NCBI GenBank assembly: GCA_030704615.1
Contig: CM060731.1
Location: 80,208,756 to 80,272,755, forward strand
Direction of reading: 5' to 3'
DNA from: Takakia lepidozioides
Lineage: Eukaryota > Streptophyta > Takakiopsida > Takakiales > Takakiaceae
Length of the DNA stretch: 64,000 nt
The translations under genes and the position numbers were made by a program. Positions 47,460 through 59,065 of this stretch are shown piece by piece; within the stretch, counting starts at the first letter, position 1, and the number at the start of each line of letters is the position of its first letter. Under the pieces are notes generated by a model that was not told the DNA's origin, ran no database searches, and was given only the letters and a program-made list of their open reading frames with translations.

Positions 47460-48205
47460 CCCAGAGCCTTACCTGGATTCGTAGAGCGAGATGCATACAC
47501 ACTGTAAACTGCAAGTAGGAGACTCTCTCTCTCTCCGACTGCCTAGGGGACCAGACAGTACAGCGGAAAAGACAACACAGCCGAGAATTACAGTTTACAA
47601 GAGAGTGATTACGAGACTAGAGTCCTGGACACCTATACTGGAGCTGATGCTACTGCAAAAGACTGGTCCCTGACCTACTTCTTGATCCTTCTCAAGCATA
47701 GAATCACCTGGATACGTAGAGCGAGATGAATTACAAAAGTGCCTTGGAGCTCTCTAGACTGGCTAGGGGGCCAGACCAGTGTTTTTATTTCTGGCGAAAT
47801 TTCGCACTTTTTCGACCTCAAAAATCAAAATCGAATATTCTGTCGTAAATTTCCTATTTTCTCATGGATGAAATCGCCAAAATTCTCCAAAAAAAAAACT
47901 CTTGGATGAATTCGCCTAATGTGGATGACATAAATGGATGAAAGTACAGAGGAGGATGATTCTGTCCAAATTTTAGTGGATGAGCAGAAAATATGGCTAT
48001 TTCCTGCAAAACTCAGTAGCCACTCCTGTTCTTTTCCAAATTTGAAAAAAAAACACTGGGCCAGGCACAGCGGAAAAGACAATACAGTCAAGACTAGCCA
48101 AGACTTACAGTTTACAAGAGATGATAACGAGTCTAGAGTCCTGGACACATATTGAAGCTGATGCTACAGTCCCTAGCCCACTTCTTGATCCATCTCATCA
48201 ATCAT
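47460..48205. repeat. Tandem duplication interrupted by a MITE
   Basis: Copy 1 (about 47463-47690) and copy 2 (about 47706-47776 plus 48059-48195) share CACCTGGAT or TACCTGGAT, CGTAGAGCGAGATG, CAGCGGAAAAGACAA, TTACAGTTTACAAGAGA, TAGAGTCCTGGACAC and CCTACTTCTTGATCC-like text. Copy 2 is split by the 282-bp element at 47777-48058, so the duplication came before the insertion. Confidence 0.75.
47777..48058 (+). mobile_element. hAT-like MITE, copy 2
   Basis: A 282-bp insert begins CAGTGTTTTTATTTCTGGCG and ends AAAAAAAAACACTG. It is flanked by GGCCAGAC (47769-47776) and GGCCAGGC (48059-48066), an 8-bp duplication with one change. The empty site is preserved in copy 1 of the host tandem duplication (GGGACCAGACAGTACAGCGG), which defines the insertion independently. 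Length and left end match the element at 21425. Confidence 0.85.
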
Positions 48206-49718
48206 ATCAAGAGGCTGCGTGACTAACAGAACTGGGTCATCATATGTACAGTTTTTCGGAGTCTTTGCATCAAGGAGACATCAAGCATTTATCCACGAAC
48301 AAACTCTCGAGGATTCCAGAAATATTGTAAGAGAGACTGGGGTGGGTCAAGTTGGTCCAAAGTCATCTCACATAACTGCAACGACATGGAGTGTACATAC
48401 TACACTGCTGACACTTCCTGCACGACTGTCATGTGCATGGGCATACGGCTAAGGGTGGTTGACATGGCAGGTCTGCCGGTCTGTGACAAATTCCATTACA
48501 GACTCTCTACCCTCTATATGTGGGAGAGAATTGTGATGGTGTCATGCAAGCTTCCAATGACAATTAAGTCATCTAGACCACAATACAAGTAATCCAAATC
48601 CTCCACACCTGGCCAGCTCTACAGTGTGGGACAACAGCTGACAGTGTAAGAGCTCATTTGCGGTGCCCAGGGAGACTAAGAACAGAGACCATGACTTTCT
48701 ATAATGTAAAGGCACATAGACCTATTAGAGGTGAGTGTTGGCATTTGAGGATGGATTGACTTGATATAGAAGATTTGCTCCAGGAGAAACCAGAAAATTC
48801 CCATAAAAGGTAGGAGCTTGTCTGGCTTGACTATACACCGAAAACAAAACCCAAACTTAAAAATATAGCAGGGAAACAAGACCAACACCCGATGAGCGCA
48901 ATACACACTCTCAATATGCACTCTTTAGAAAAATTAAGAGCAGCTTTACCAAAGATGGTCCCCTCTTGGTGAGGTTTCAATTCACAAGAACAATACAGAT
49001 GTATAAAGACAATGAAGAACATATGATTCTCTGCCAAACAAGTCCATATGTTCCTTCACCTGTTTTCTGCATATGCTTCCAGAACCCCACCATACCCCCA
49101 GGTACAAGCTTGCAATTTGTTTCGAAACTAAGTATGAAGGCAAGCCACCTAAGCTCCAAGCCCCACCTCTTCAGAACCTCAGAGGTGCGCTTCCTGCACA
49201 CGCCCAAATCAGACAGCTTTACTTAGGTTCAGACACTGAAGTTGACAATTGAGACAACAGAAACAAAAAACTTTCAATCTAAACAAGAATGGAAGTGGCC
49301 ACACATAATTGTTCTGCCCTTATGTAAAGAAGCCAAAACTGGCCAAGTGAGAAGATGAGATCAGCCAGGCAAAATAAAAGGCAGTCCCAAGTACAGGTTG
49401 GTGTAGTCTTCGAAAATCTACTGGATAAGACAGCACAAGGCACTGCTCCAAAAATGATTAGAAAATACAAGGATTTGAAACATCTCACTCTATTTACGAA
49501 TAATGTCCTCATCTATGCCCTCTTGGACCTAACCAGCATGTCAATGACAATCTAGCATTTGACCCTGTCTACAAATCCCATGCAAAGTTGATGGTTTCCA
49601 CTACCAGCCCTTGCACTTACCCATGGCGATTGTTCCAACCTTACAGAAGTAGAGCTAAATACCTCCAGACATTTACAACAACTTTCCATATTGGAAATAT
49701 TCTGTACAAAGATCTTAC
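48206..49718. other. Downstream region of NDUFB2, possible 3' exon or untranslated region
   Basis: No coding sequence is recognised. If the donor after the last His-rich codons of NDUFB2 is used, a short terminal exon and the 3' untranslated region should lie here. Confidence 0.35.
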
Positions 49719-51970
49719 TTTTTCATGCCCATGACCGTGCCCATGCTCATCGCTATGACCATGCCCATGTGCCTCCCACGGGTGGCGCCATCCCTGAAAA
49801 TGACAGTAGTTTTTTTGAAAATGAGAAATGCAACACAATAGGGAGTGACAAACAAAATCAAAAGGATCCTGATCCAGAATCCTGATTTGGCCTCATTGTT
49901 GAAAATGTCTCTCCTAACCCACACGTAATTTGCACTTAGGGCTAGTGACAGAAATGGAAGGGTCCTTAGGGCACCCTGTCAGTTCCACTTGATCAGGAAA
50001 GGTTGCAGACAAGTTATATTTCATGTATGGCCTTGCTGTCCTCAACATGAATATCATCCACTGATCTCTTTAGAACATGCATAATTCAAGGGACATGTAG
50101 TTTAATCTACCTGCTTCCACCTAGATGACCACTTGACAGGTCGACATTGCCGCCATGTGATATAGTCAGCAAAGCCACTCTGTACTTGTCTCATCCATTT
50201 GATCTAAGGGATCACAAAACCTTGTGCTTTCCCACTAGATTGTAGGGAACGTATGCTACAACACTACTATATTGGCAGGTCTGGAAGAGGCATTGCAAAG
50301 CAGCAAAGTCTTGCAGTACTTTCTATGTATCACCTGGCATTGACATCAGACTAGAAAGTGCCAGTCTATCTCCAGCAATGCTCTTTTAAGCTGCAGTTAC
50401 AACATATGTGACATGTGGCTGTAGTTGTATAATCGCCCACAAAGTTGAAAGAAAAGTCTACAGACACACACAAATGAACACGTACCAAAAGCACTGCGCC
50501 GTCCTGCTTTGCCCTGTACAAAATCCAAAACCTGGCCATCCATTGCCAAACACCAAAACATGAACCACTAGGTACCGTAGCTCAGAGATTGCTGGTATAA
50601 GAGGTGGGATGCACTTACTACACTCATGAAAAGGGTACTTGTAGAGTTACCGCATAGCTCATATGTACAAAGAAGATAGATATGTTCCTCGTCACTCAAT
50701 GAAAACTTCATGATTCCTAAGTCGCTGAATGATGGGGCTCGGTTTACTGAGTCAACATACAACAGATGGCCCAGTGCTTAGGGCACAAGGTAGCCTTACA
50801 AGCGACCCGTGACCTCCTCTCCCTATGTGCAGGACCATTGCCTCCCCCTTTTAAGATGGGCAACTGGAGGCTTAGAACACAAAAGGTCCGCTCCAATATG
50901 AAGGGCACAATCTGCCAAGCCTGGAAATCGTATTCCTACTTGACGGTCCATTTCCAAGCACCTGAGGGTCAAATCCATCCAATGGAATTTGCCATTCATT
51001 GCCACTGGAAACTACTCTAAAAGACTGTACAAAATCTGTCCTCAATGCTATTCCAGGCACCCCTGCTGAGATTTTCCCACAACCAGTGCTTGTCCACTGG
51101 AGGAGGGCTTAATGTAGGGAAGGGAAAAAGAGTTACTGGAGAGGTTGGGAGGGTGTCTCACAGCTCTTAAAGACAAATATAAGAGCTGAACTTGGTTGAT
51201 AACATGCCAACTCTCAGATCTCCCCTTTCTTAAGTACTACCCCAAGCTCACATACACATACAGCTAAAAACCAACTCAGGTGTTGGTGAGCCATTTGGTA
51301 AACATCTGGTTTCTATAAAAACCTGGAATGATAAATTCTCTATCACCTAAAGGCTGTGACGCTCGAATTATAGAGACTCTGGAGCATAGCTTTCTCTTCT
51401 GCCCCTGGGCCTAAAAAATATCGACGCCAAGGTCTGCAGCCACTGGTTTCCACGACTGCAGTTGCCATCCACAAACTCGGATGCAGGACGGCGGGGAGTA
51501 GGATCTTAGACAGCATAGAGCATTCACTCCATGGTACATTCTGAATCCCAACCATCAACAGAATGAACAGTTTATGCCAGGACTATGATAAGCAGCATTT
51601 TGTTTGAACTAAAGGTTCCCCCATCAAGATTTTCTAGCCAGATCTCTTATGGTCGAAGGAGGACACTTCCGAGGACATCTTCTCTCAATTGAAAAGACCA
51701 TGGGGACATAATGGCCCAATATGCATCGTACTTACCCCACCCACTGTTGTCTCAATCCATAACTGGTGGGATGACACGAAGGGGTTTCAGGTGAAATTCA
51801 GCATAGATTCTTTTTCTTCCTACTCATTAGTTGTTTCCTCGACGCGAAAGAGGTATAGAGACGTACCACATAACGGCGCACATGCCTTGACCCACGCGCC
51901 CATGCCATCCCCTGGGTTGATGCAAGGTCAACCCTCCATAGCTAATCTCATGGCCACTATGCCCTGCCAT
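49719..51970 (-). CDS. NADH dehydrogenase (ubiquinone) 1 beta subunit 2, plant type
   Basis: Small accessory subunit in the membrane arm of mitochondrial complex I. Exons 51970-51867, 50531-50486 and 49793-49719 (3' end uncertain) join in phase (TG|G gives Trp, then phase 0). The protein begins MAGHSGHEISYGGLTLHQPR, continues GWHGRVGQGMCAVMW, then FWILYRAKQDGAVLL, then GWRHPWEAHGHGHSDEHGHG. The order MCAVMWFWILYRAKQDG and GWRHPWE followed by a His/Gly-rich tail is the plant NDUFB2 (AGGG) pattern as I remember it. About 75 residues are visible. After GHEK a donor (AAA|GTAAGA) is present; if it is not used, the frame runs 25 more codons to a stop at 49641. It is divergent from the Rieske gene, which starts 835 bp away. 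Confidence 0.85.
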
Positions 51971-52648
51971 TGTCTCGTCTCCAACACACACAATCTGTGC
52001 AGCCCTCTCACAACACAAGCACAAACACTCCGAACAAGACGAAGACGACGACAAGGAACATGGATGAATGCAGGCCCTTGCTCGGGCTTTCAGAACATAT
52101 CAACCGTTATCCACTATTCATCGATATTTCTCACATCATTCATCCATTAGTCTTTGGGAACACGGTTCCACTGAAAAGGACGTGTTCCCAAAAATTTATA
52201 TCATACAATATGGACTAGGTAGCATTCGAGAGGAGCCCCTGCTACCGGATATAGCAGGGAGCCAGGACCTACCGAGCCGCGTTAGCGGCGAGATGTCATG
52301 GCGACCTGCTATATCCGGTAGCAGGGGCTCCTCTCGAGCGCTACCGGACATAACCGGGTTTTAGGGCAGCGAGCCAGTCAGTTTACCCTTGTACGTACCT
52401 ACCACCACGTTTTCTATCCATTTGGAGCTGTGATATGAAGTTTTCATCCCCTCAGCAGGTAGGAAGGTAGTTAAAATCTAGTAGGTCGTAGAATACCACA
52501 TATAGCACCCCTACTCAAATCCAGTAGAAACACGCCACGTCAGCGAGTCTGCTCTAAAGTATTGTTGTGCTTTATATATTATATCGATTCAGAGACGGTG
52601 CATGCCACGTGTACCGGTGGTGTTTGGGCAATTGGGGTTTCTCTCTCT

Positions 52649-52679
<31 letters not shown>

Positions 52680-52804
52680 TGTCGCTCGCTCGCGCGCATG
52701 TTTGGGAAGGAGCTGCGGGGATCGTGCAGCGCATTTGTGCGATCCGTGAGAGGGTTCTCTCTGTTGTGTGCAACCACTAGTTTGATTCAGGTGCAAGGGA
52801 AGTC
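51971..52804. promoter_or_regulatory. Shared intergenic region of two respiratory-chain genes
   Basis: The divergent starts of NDUFB2 (51970, minus) and the Rieske gene (52805, plus) are separated by 834 bp. The region contains a long hairpin (52218-52345) and a (CT)n tract at 52641-52680 that probably lies in the Rieske leader. A bidirectional promoter is an inference from arrangement alone. Confidence 0.5.
52218..52345. repeat. Long inverted repeat (32-bp perfect arms, extendable to 41)
   Basis: Perfect 32-bp arms lie at 52227-52258 and 52305-52336; the start of the left arm is CGAGAGGAGCCCCTGCTACC. With two mismatches the arms extend outward to 52218 and 52345 through GGTAGC. The 46-base loop contains a smaller stem CCGC-GTTA-GCGG. 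The near-perfect arms imply a young element or a maintained structure. Confidence 0.9.
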
Positions 52805-54033
52805 ATGATGATGCGCGGGGTGGGCCGGAGGCTGCCCTCTCTGTCACGCTTCTCGCCTTCTTCCTATTCAATCTCTTCGGTTGCTGGGAGGAGTGGTCCT
52901 TCTTTGACAGGGCAGGAAGAGAACAAATCTGGGGAGGACAGGAGCGATGGAGTAACTGCCGCAGCAAGATCTTGGAACTCTTCATTTTCCCGCGGTATGC
53001 CTGGAATCCTTCCCTTATGAACTTTATTTCCAACCCTAGCGTGGCAACATTTTTGCATGACATTGGCCAGATCGGGGTCCGAGGCCCGATGAGAAGTCAC
53101 GTTACTTGGCACCTGGGGAGGAAAAACGCTGATTTCTCCTGCAACGATGCTACCGAGGATGTGGTTACAATGTAAGACGACCTTCCAATGGGGGCACCAA
53201 CATGTAGACCCAAGTATGTATCCCCAAGATGTAGACAAGCCAAGTTCTTGTCGTGTTCACCATGTGCTGATCGAGCAGCATATGATCCTCAAGAGCATCC
53301 TTGTAAGCAGTCTAGGTTTTCTAGACAGTGGGAAAATGATAGATAAACTGTAAATTATGCACTAAAGGGCCACTGATTTCACTGCTTGTACTGGAATACA
53401 GGATTTGCTGCGGACTCATTGACGCATCAATCATCAGGAGCAATTCCTGCAACAGTAGTGGCGTCGAAAAATCCCACCAACAACATTTTGTATGATGAAG
53501 CTGTATATGAGCGATTCCCACCAGGAGACCCCAGTAAGAAGGCCTTCACTTACCTTGTGCTCACAGGGGGCCGTTTCATCTATGCATCTGCCCTGCGACT
53601 CTTTTTTCTCAAGGTTATATTATCCATGTCCGCCAGTCGGGATGTGCTGGCACTTGCGTCTCTGGAAGTGGAACTGGGCAATATTGAGCCAGGGGCAACT
53701 GTGACAGTGAAGTGGCGTGGAAAGCCTGTTTTCATTCGGCACCGCACAGAGAGCGATATTGCACTGGCCAACAGCGTCAACCTAAACGAACTTCGCGACC
53801 CTGAAACAGATTCCGAAAGAGTGCAAAACCCCGAGTGGCTGGTAGTCGTTGGTGTTTGCACCCATCTGGGCTGTGTTCCTCTACCTAATGCAGGTGACTA
53901 TGGTGGCTGGTTCTGCCCTTGCCACGGTTCACATTATGACATTTCAGGCCGTGTTCGCAAGGGTCCAGCTCCCTACAATCTAGAGGTTCCAACTTACAAA
54001 TTTTTGGATGAGACCAAGCTTCTGGTGGGCTAG
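52805..54033 (+). CDS. Cytochrome b-c1 complex Rieske iron-sulfur subunit, mitochondrial
   Basis: Catalytic 2Fe-2S subunit of complex III that passes electrons from ubiquinol to cytochrome c1. Two exons, 52805-52994 and 53402-54033, join at G|GA to give 273 residues, the normal plant length. The Arg/Ser-rich N-terminus ([20 protein letters not shown]) is a mitochondrial presequence; three consecutive ATGs are possible starts. A single membrane anchor follows [20 protein letters not shown]. The cluster-binding boxes are intact: CTHLGC (Cys216, His218, Cys221) and CPCHGSHYD (Cys235, Cys237, His238); Cys221 and Cys237 would form the family disulfide. The C-terminus [14 protein letters not shown] is typical. 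The leader carries a (CT)n tract. Confidence 0.97.
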
Positions 54034-55400
54034 GTGAGGGCATCTGTGCTCACTGCTGCGCATACAAACATCATCTTTTAGATGAAATGGAAATTGTGTT
54101 TGGTCTCATAAATGAGACGTTTACATGAACTATTCTTTAGGCATATTCAGTTTGGGGGTTCCCTTCATTAAAAGGGCAATGCAATGTCCTTGTGTCTGGT
54201 AGCATAGCCTTTCAGGTGTAGTTTGATTCTGTTCGACTATCATTACACATGCGCTATGTGGGTTATAAAGGGGACTTTATTTCTTAAGATTGCATGTATC
54301 AGTATAGTGTACTTCCACATTGTATATGTATGTGGCTTTCTTGTTGTGTTGACAGAGGACTTCTGCAGGTGGGTGACCTGATGATCCCGAGTCTCCAGGT
54401 GGTCAGATTAGAGTAGAGCAGGGCCTAAGGTATGTGTCTCTGAGAAAGAAGTAGCTGCAAAGATGAGGCACACCAGTGCTTATGCAGTTATTTAGGTTAT
54501 CATCTTCCAACATTAGATGTGGGGGGATTGACTGCCTCAAAGTGTCTTTATAGTACCTACTTTGAAGGAAGCCCAAAAAAATTTCAGGTCTAAACCCTTC
54601 CTCCTATGATGTCTTCTTGGCTGGCCCCATCTCTTTCTCTCCCTCACTTAAGACACATCCAGCGATTGGCCCTTGACAGGCTGTGTGTAGAGCTGGATGC
54701 TCTCTGTACATTGCTGGACATGAAAATTGTCTTTCTTCCTGTGCATTGAGTAATGGGCTCTGTAAATTTGCCGGACATTAAATAAACTTGAACTTCAGCT
54801 TTATTTTTTATGTAGAGTCAAGCCGAGGACTACCTGGTTATGCCCAGGCATGACAACCACTGCCTCCCACGGAAGTATCCCCATAACTTCTTCAGACTAA
54901 AGCTCGTGTAGTGAAAGATACATTACATTTATATTTTGGTGACAGTTTGTAGTTAGAAGTGTGTAATTTTGCCTCATTCAACAAATTATACCTTTCAAGT
55001 GTTGCTGGAACATTGATGGATTGAAGTAGTCTTGCCAGCTGGTTCCTCTATGATCCACAAAGTGTTCTTGACAACCTTGGTAGGGACGAATCAATTCCAC
55101 TACATCAAAAACATGAACAACTTGGGGAAATCTAGATGAGCTTGCCAATGTAGTGGCAATAGCATTTTTATAGAGCTGTGAAGCCTCAAAACGGGTCTGA
55201 AGCATATACTCCCTTCCTCTCAAGAAACGTGTTTTCACAACAAAAGGGGCAAGGCATGCTCGAGAGGAGGATCAAGCAGGTGGATCTGACACACACGGGA
55301 GCTCTCATCCAAAGTTTGTACACCCAAATCACATATACACTAACACCTGAATACACCGCCCTGACACAAGGTCAGGGCGCCGTCTTTATACAAAAGCCCT
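54034..55400. other. Rieske 3' flank, dispersed tail repeat copy 2, retroelement left flank
   Basis: The Rieske 3' untranslated region extends to roughly 54330. At 54690-54815 lies the second copy of the repeat seen at 37950-38082 (GGCTCTGTAAATTTGCCGGA), with an internal near-duplicate (GCTCTCTGTACATTGCTGGA) just before it. No gene is supported between there and the retroelement. Confidence 0.5.
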
Positions 55401-58400
55401 AACCATGGTTGCCCGCCGCGTGGTGAGGCATCATAGGCCAAAGCCCATGGCGCTGCCTTGTAGCCCTAGATTTGATGAAGGGCCAGGATCGAACCACCAA
55501 CCTAAACCAACCCTAACCTAGACATCATTGTAACGGATTAACGGCTTTATACGCCAAAAAAATATACTATGGATGTGTATCGCCGTTTTGGATGAAACGG
55601 GTTATTTCCAGGCTTAAGCAAGTGTGGGGCTTTACGTCTCTGAAGCCTACCCCCCACGAAAAATCCTGAGCTCCGCGAAGGAAAACAAATAATGGGAAAC
55701 TATCACCCTCCACTGCTGGGTGAAAAACCTACCAAGGGAAAACCTGGCACCTGCAAGTTGGGCCGAGGACAAAACCCTTGGCTAGGAAAACCGTGCAGGG
55801 AGTACAGATGATGAGATGTCATAGAAATGTTCTAGGTCCTAGATATGGCAAGTCCGAGGACCCCAAGAGTCATCATCCGCATACTAAGCCGTTAAGAAGA
55901 AAAGTGGATTAAGCTGAAGTAGATCGGCTAAGAAGATCAAGACATCACCCCACCGTGCGCCCCTCCACGTTGATACATGTAAGATCAAAAACGAGCTCGG
56001 AATGCACCAAGTCTGTCAAGGAAATAGGTTCATCCCGCACTTCAGTATTAGAGCCTTAGGGAAGAAGAAGAGCACGTCGCCCACATAAAATCTGATAGAT
56101 CAAGTAAGGACCGTCGATCTTGAGCTTAGATTTGCATGCATGTTTGTCATGCTGTAATCGAACGCACACGGTCTGTCCCACCTAAAACATGATAGAATAC
56201 TTGACACGTTTGTTAAAATTACGGGCCTGGGTGAGTTGAGCCTTACCAATGTTCGTCTTGGCATCATGGATAGACACCGCGAGCATGAAGATCCTCAACA
56301 AAGGTCTCAAGATCAACCGGATCAGCAACAGTAGAGATAAAAGGGGTAGAATGCAAAGGAGAAACACACTTGTGACCATACAATAACTCAAAAAGAGTTT
56401 TTTTGGTGCTAGCATGCACGGCGGTGCGATAAGCAAAGAGAATAGGGGGAAGAAAGGTATCCCACTCCCTGGTAAGTGCGCCATTCTTTTCCAACATTCG
56501 GCAAAGAGTTTGGTTGAAGCGTTCCGTAAGGCCATTGGTCTGGGGACAGTATGGGGCGGTGGTGGAATGCTTGACACCGAAGTTGAAGCAAACCACCGTG
56601 AGGAGTTGGTTACAAAACTCCTTGCCCTGATCCATTAGTATCTCCCGAGGACACCCATGCCACATAAGGATCTCATTGAAGAAGAACTGAGCTACAGCAT
56701 CATTAGCCTTGGAACGCAAAGGCCGGACTTCTATCCACTTAGTCAAGTAGTCGGTAGCAACACAAAGGTAGCTTCGACCCTTTGATGTGAGTGCGAAGGG
56801 TCCTACCAAGTCAATGCCAACACGAGCAAAAACATGGGTGACAGGCAGAGGCTGCAGCTCATACAAGATCCGGGCCCTAGGGAGAGCAATGTTAGCACGA
56901 CAACCTTCGCACTTAGAGATGAACTCGGTGACGTCTCGGTGAATTCCCAGCCAAGAGTATACCTCTTGGATGCGGGCCACAGTTTTTTTGATACCAAGGT
57001 GACCTGCATACAATGAACAATAAAAACCTCCAATAAAGCATTCAGCTGGCTCCGTTGTGGCACCTCCAAGTAGCATGGCACTCCCCCTCGAGTGAGCTCC
57101 TTGAAAAGCTTATCACCCATAAAACGGTGAGTAGACACATGATAGAGAATTTGTTTACGCAAGGACTCGGAAAAGCCAACTGGTGAACGCCCTGATTGGC
57201 ATCGCTGGAGTAGCACGGCATGTAGCTGATCATCCATGACTGCACTGCACATAAGAGGTAGACAATGGGTTTTAGAGAAGGTGGTCTGGAGTGCCTGCAC
57301 CTATGATCTCCAGCCAGGGATACCTTCACCTCATTTGTTACTACTCATGGACCAAATCAGGCCTTGAGGCTCAAGCCAATAGTTACACCGGAGTGCAGCA
57401 GCTGAATTACAACAAACTTGGGGGCCTAGGAAACAGAATGGATAAAACACAACAAGGAACTTCCACCAAACCATCCGAATTCTCGCTAAGCGATAGATCC
57501 ACCACACATACCAACACACATATAAATCAACCAGGCTCATCAAGCAGGCTAGACCAGCCCCAAGCAGCCAATAGGCCAAGTGAATCCAGGGCCAAGAGTT
57601 GTTGATCTGCACAAAGAAGGGTAGGATCAGGAGGAGAGGCAGCATCAACAGCAACCAGGTCATCCAAGGTGAGCATAGGCCTGCTGATAGGAGGATCAAC
57701 CCGTGTGAGTGAATCAGCATTTGTGTTTTCCTTGCCTTTCTTGTAGACTATATCCATGTCAAATTCCTGCAGGTACATAGCCCATCTAGCAAGTCTGTCA
57801 TGAAGTTCCCTTGGCTTAACAAGAGCCTTTAGTGGAAGATGATCAGTCTCTACTACACATAAGATTACAAAGATGGCAACATCAGATGCATCAGTCTGAA
57901 GCAAGAAAGGTAGCTCAAAGTTGGGAAACATCAGGATGGGAGCTGAACAAGCCTTGCAAAGGGTGTCAAAGGCAGCCAACTGGGAGAAAGTCCATTCAAG
58001 CCTGGCATCTTTGCACAACACCTTGGTCAGAGGGTGAGCAAGCTTGGCAAAGTTCTTTATGAAGCACATATAATAAGAAGCCAGACCAAGGAAGGATTTG
58101 ATACAATGTTTATCCCTGGGGATAGGAAAGCCCCAAACAGACTCAAGCTTGGCAGGATCAGGAAGCAAACCATCTTTGGACAGAATATGACCAAGGAAGT
58201 GCAGCTCAGGCATGAACAACTCACACTTCTTGGGCTTTACTTTGAGACCTGCAGTGCGCAATTTGCTGAAAACACGCTGCAAATCAGCTAAGTGAGCATC
58301 AAAACTGGCTGAGTAAACAATGATATCATCGACATAAATTAAAGCACACTCCCAGCGAAGATTGCCCAAGACAATGTCCATGAGGCGTTGGAATGTAGAG

Positions 58401-59065
58401 GTGGCATTGCCCAAAAGGCATGGTCTCATATTGGTACTTGCCCATGCAACACACAAAGGAGGTCTTTTCCTTGGCTGCTTCAGTAAGAGGAACTTGCCAA
58501 AAGCCAGACGCAAGATCAAGAGAGGAGAAAATTGTAGCACCATGCAATTGATCCAAGGTTTCATTAATCCTGGGTAGAATGTAGGCATCTTTTTTTGTGA
58601 TGTCATTCAGCTTCCTGAAGTCAACACAGAAGCGGGTTGTGCCATCTTTCTTATCGACCAAGACAATTGGACTGGCCCAAGGAGAGACTGAAGGTTTAAT
58701 CACACCAGCATCAAGCATTTTCTGGACTTCTTCTTGGATTATAGCACGTTCCTTGACACTCTCTCGGTAAGCAAATTGTTTAATAAGAGCCCCTTCAGTG
58801 ACATGTTGAAGAATAGCCACTAATCTGAGTAGAAAGAATTGCGGTTCTTGCCACCCCCGATGCTATGGGCAAACAGCAGAGCCCTCCTTATCTATTCTTA
58901 CGATACCATCATCATGCAATAGTTCTAAGTCCTCCTCAAAATTACCAGAGTCCAAGGAAACGTCATCAATCAAGGCATTACCTGCCTGGAGGTTGTCTGA
59001 TTCCCCACTTACATCAGGCATGCCTCTGCCAGGCGGCCCGAGTGGCTCTTGCAAACCAAACATGA
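55401..59065 (-). mobile_element. Decayed Ty3/gypsy-type retrotransposon pol fragment
   Basis: On the minus strand, domains run in Ty3/gypsy order: reverse transcriptase (58820-57950, with YVDD and ASPIVLVDKKDG), RNase H (about 57960-57690) and integrase (57076-56203). The reverse transcriptase frame breaks near 58380-58450. RNase H lacks its middle: the TDASD start is followed almost at once by TDHLPLKAL and the YKKGKENTNADSLTR end. Integrase keeps a zinc-binding H and CxxC region and D, D and E residues in GIDLVGPF, MDQGKEF and LTERFNQ contexts. No gag, protease or confirmed LTR was found; 55401-56200 may be the region between integrase and the 3' LTR. Confidence 0.85.

Noticed and set aside
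50755-50810. A-box-like GGCCCAGTGCTTAGGGCAC in an NDUFB2 intron
   Set aside because: No B box at the right distance, so it was not called a SINE.
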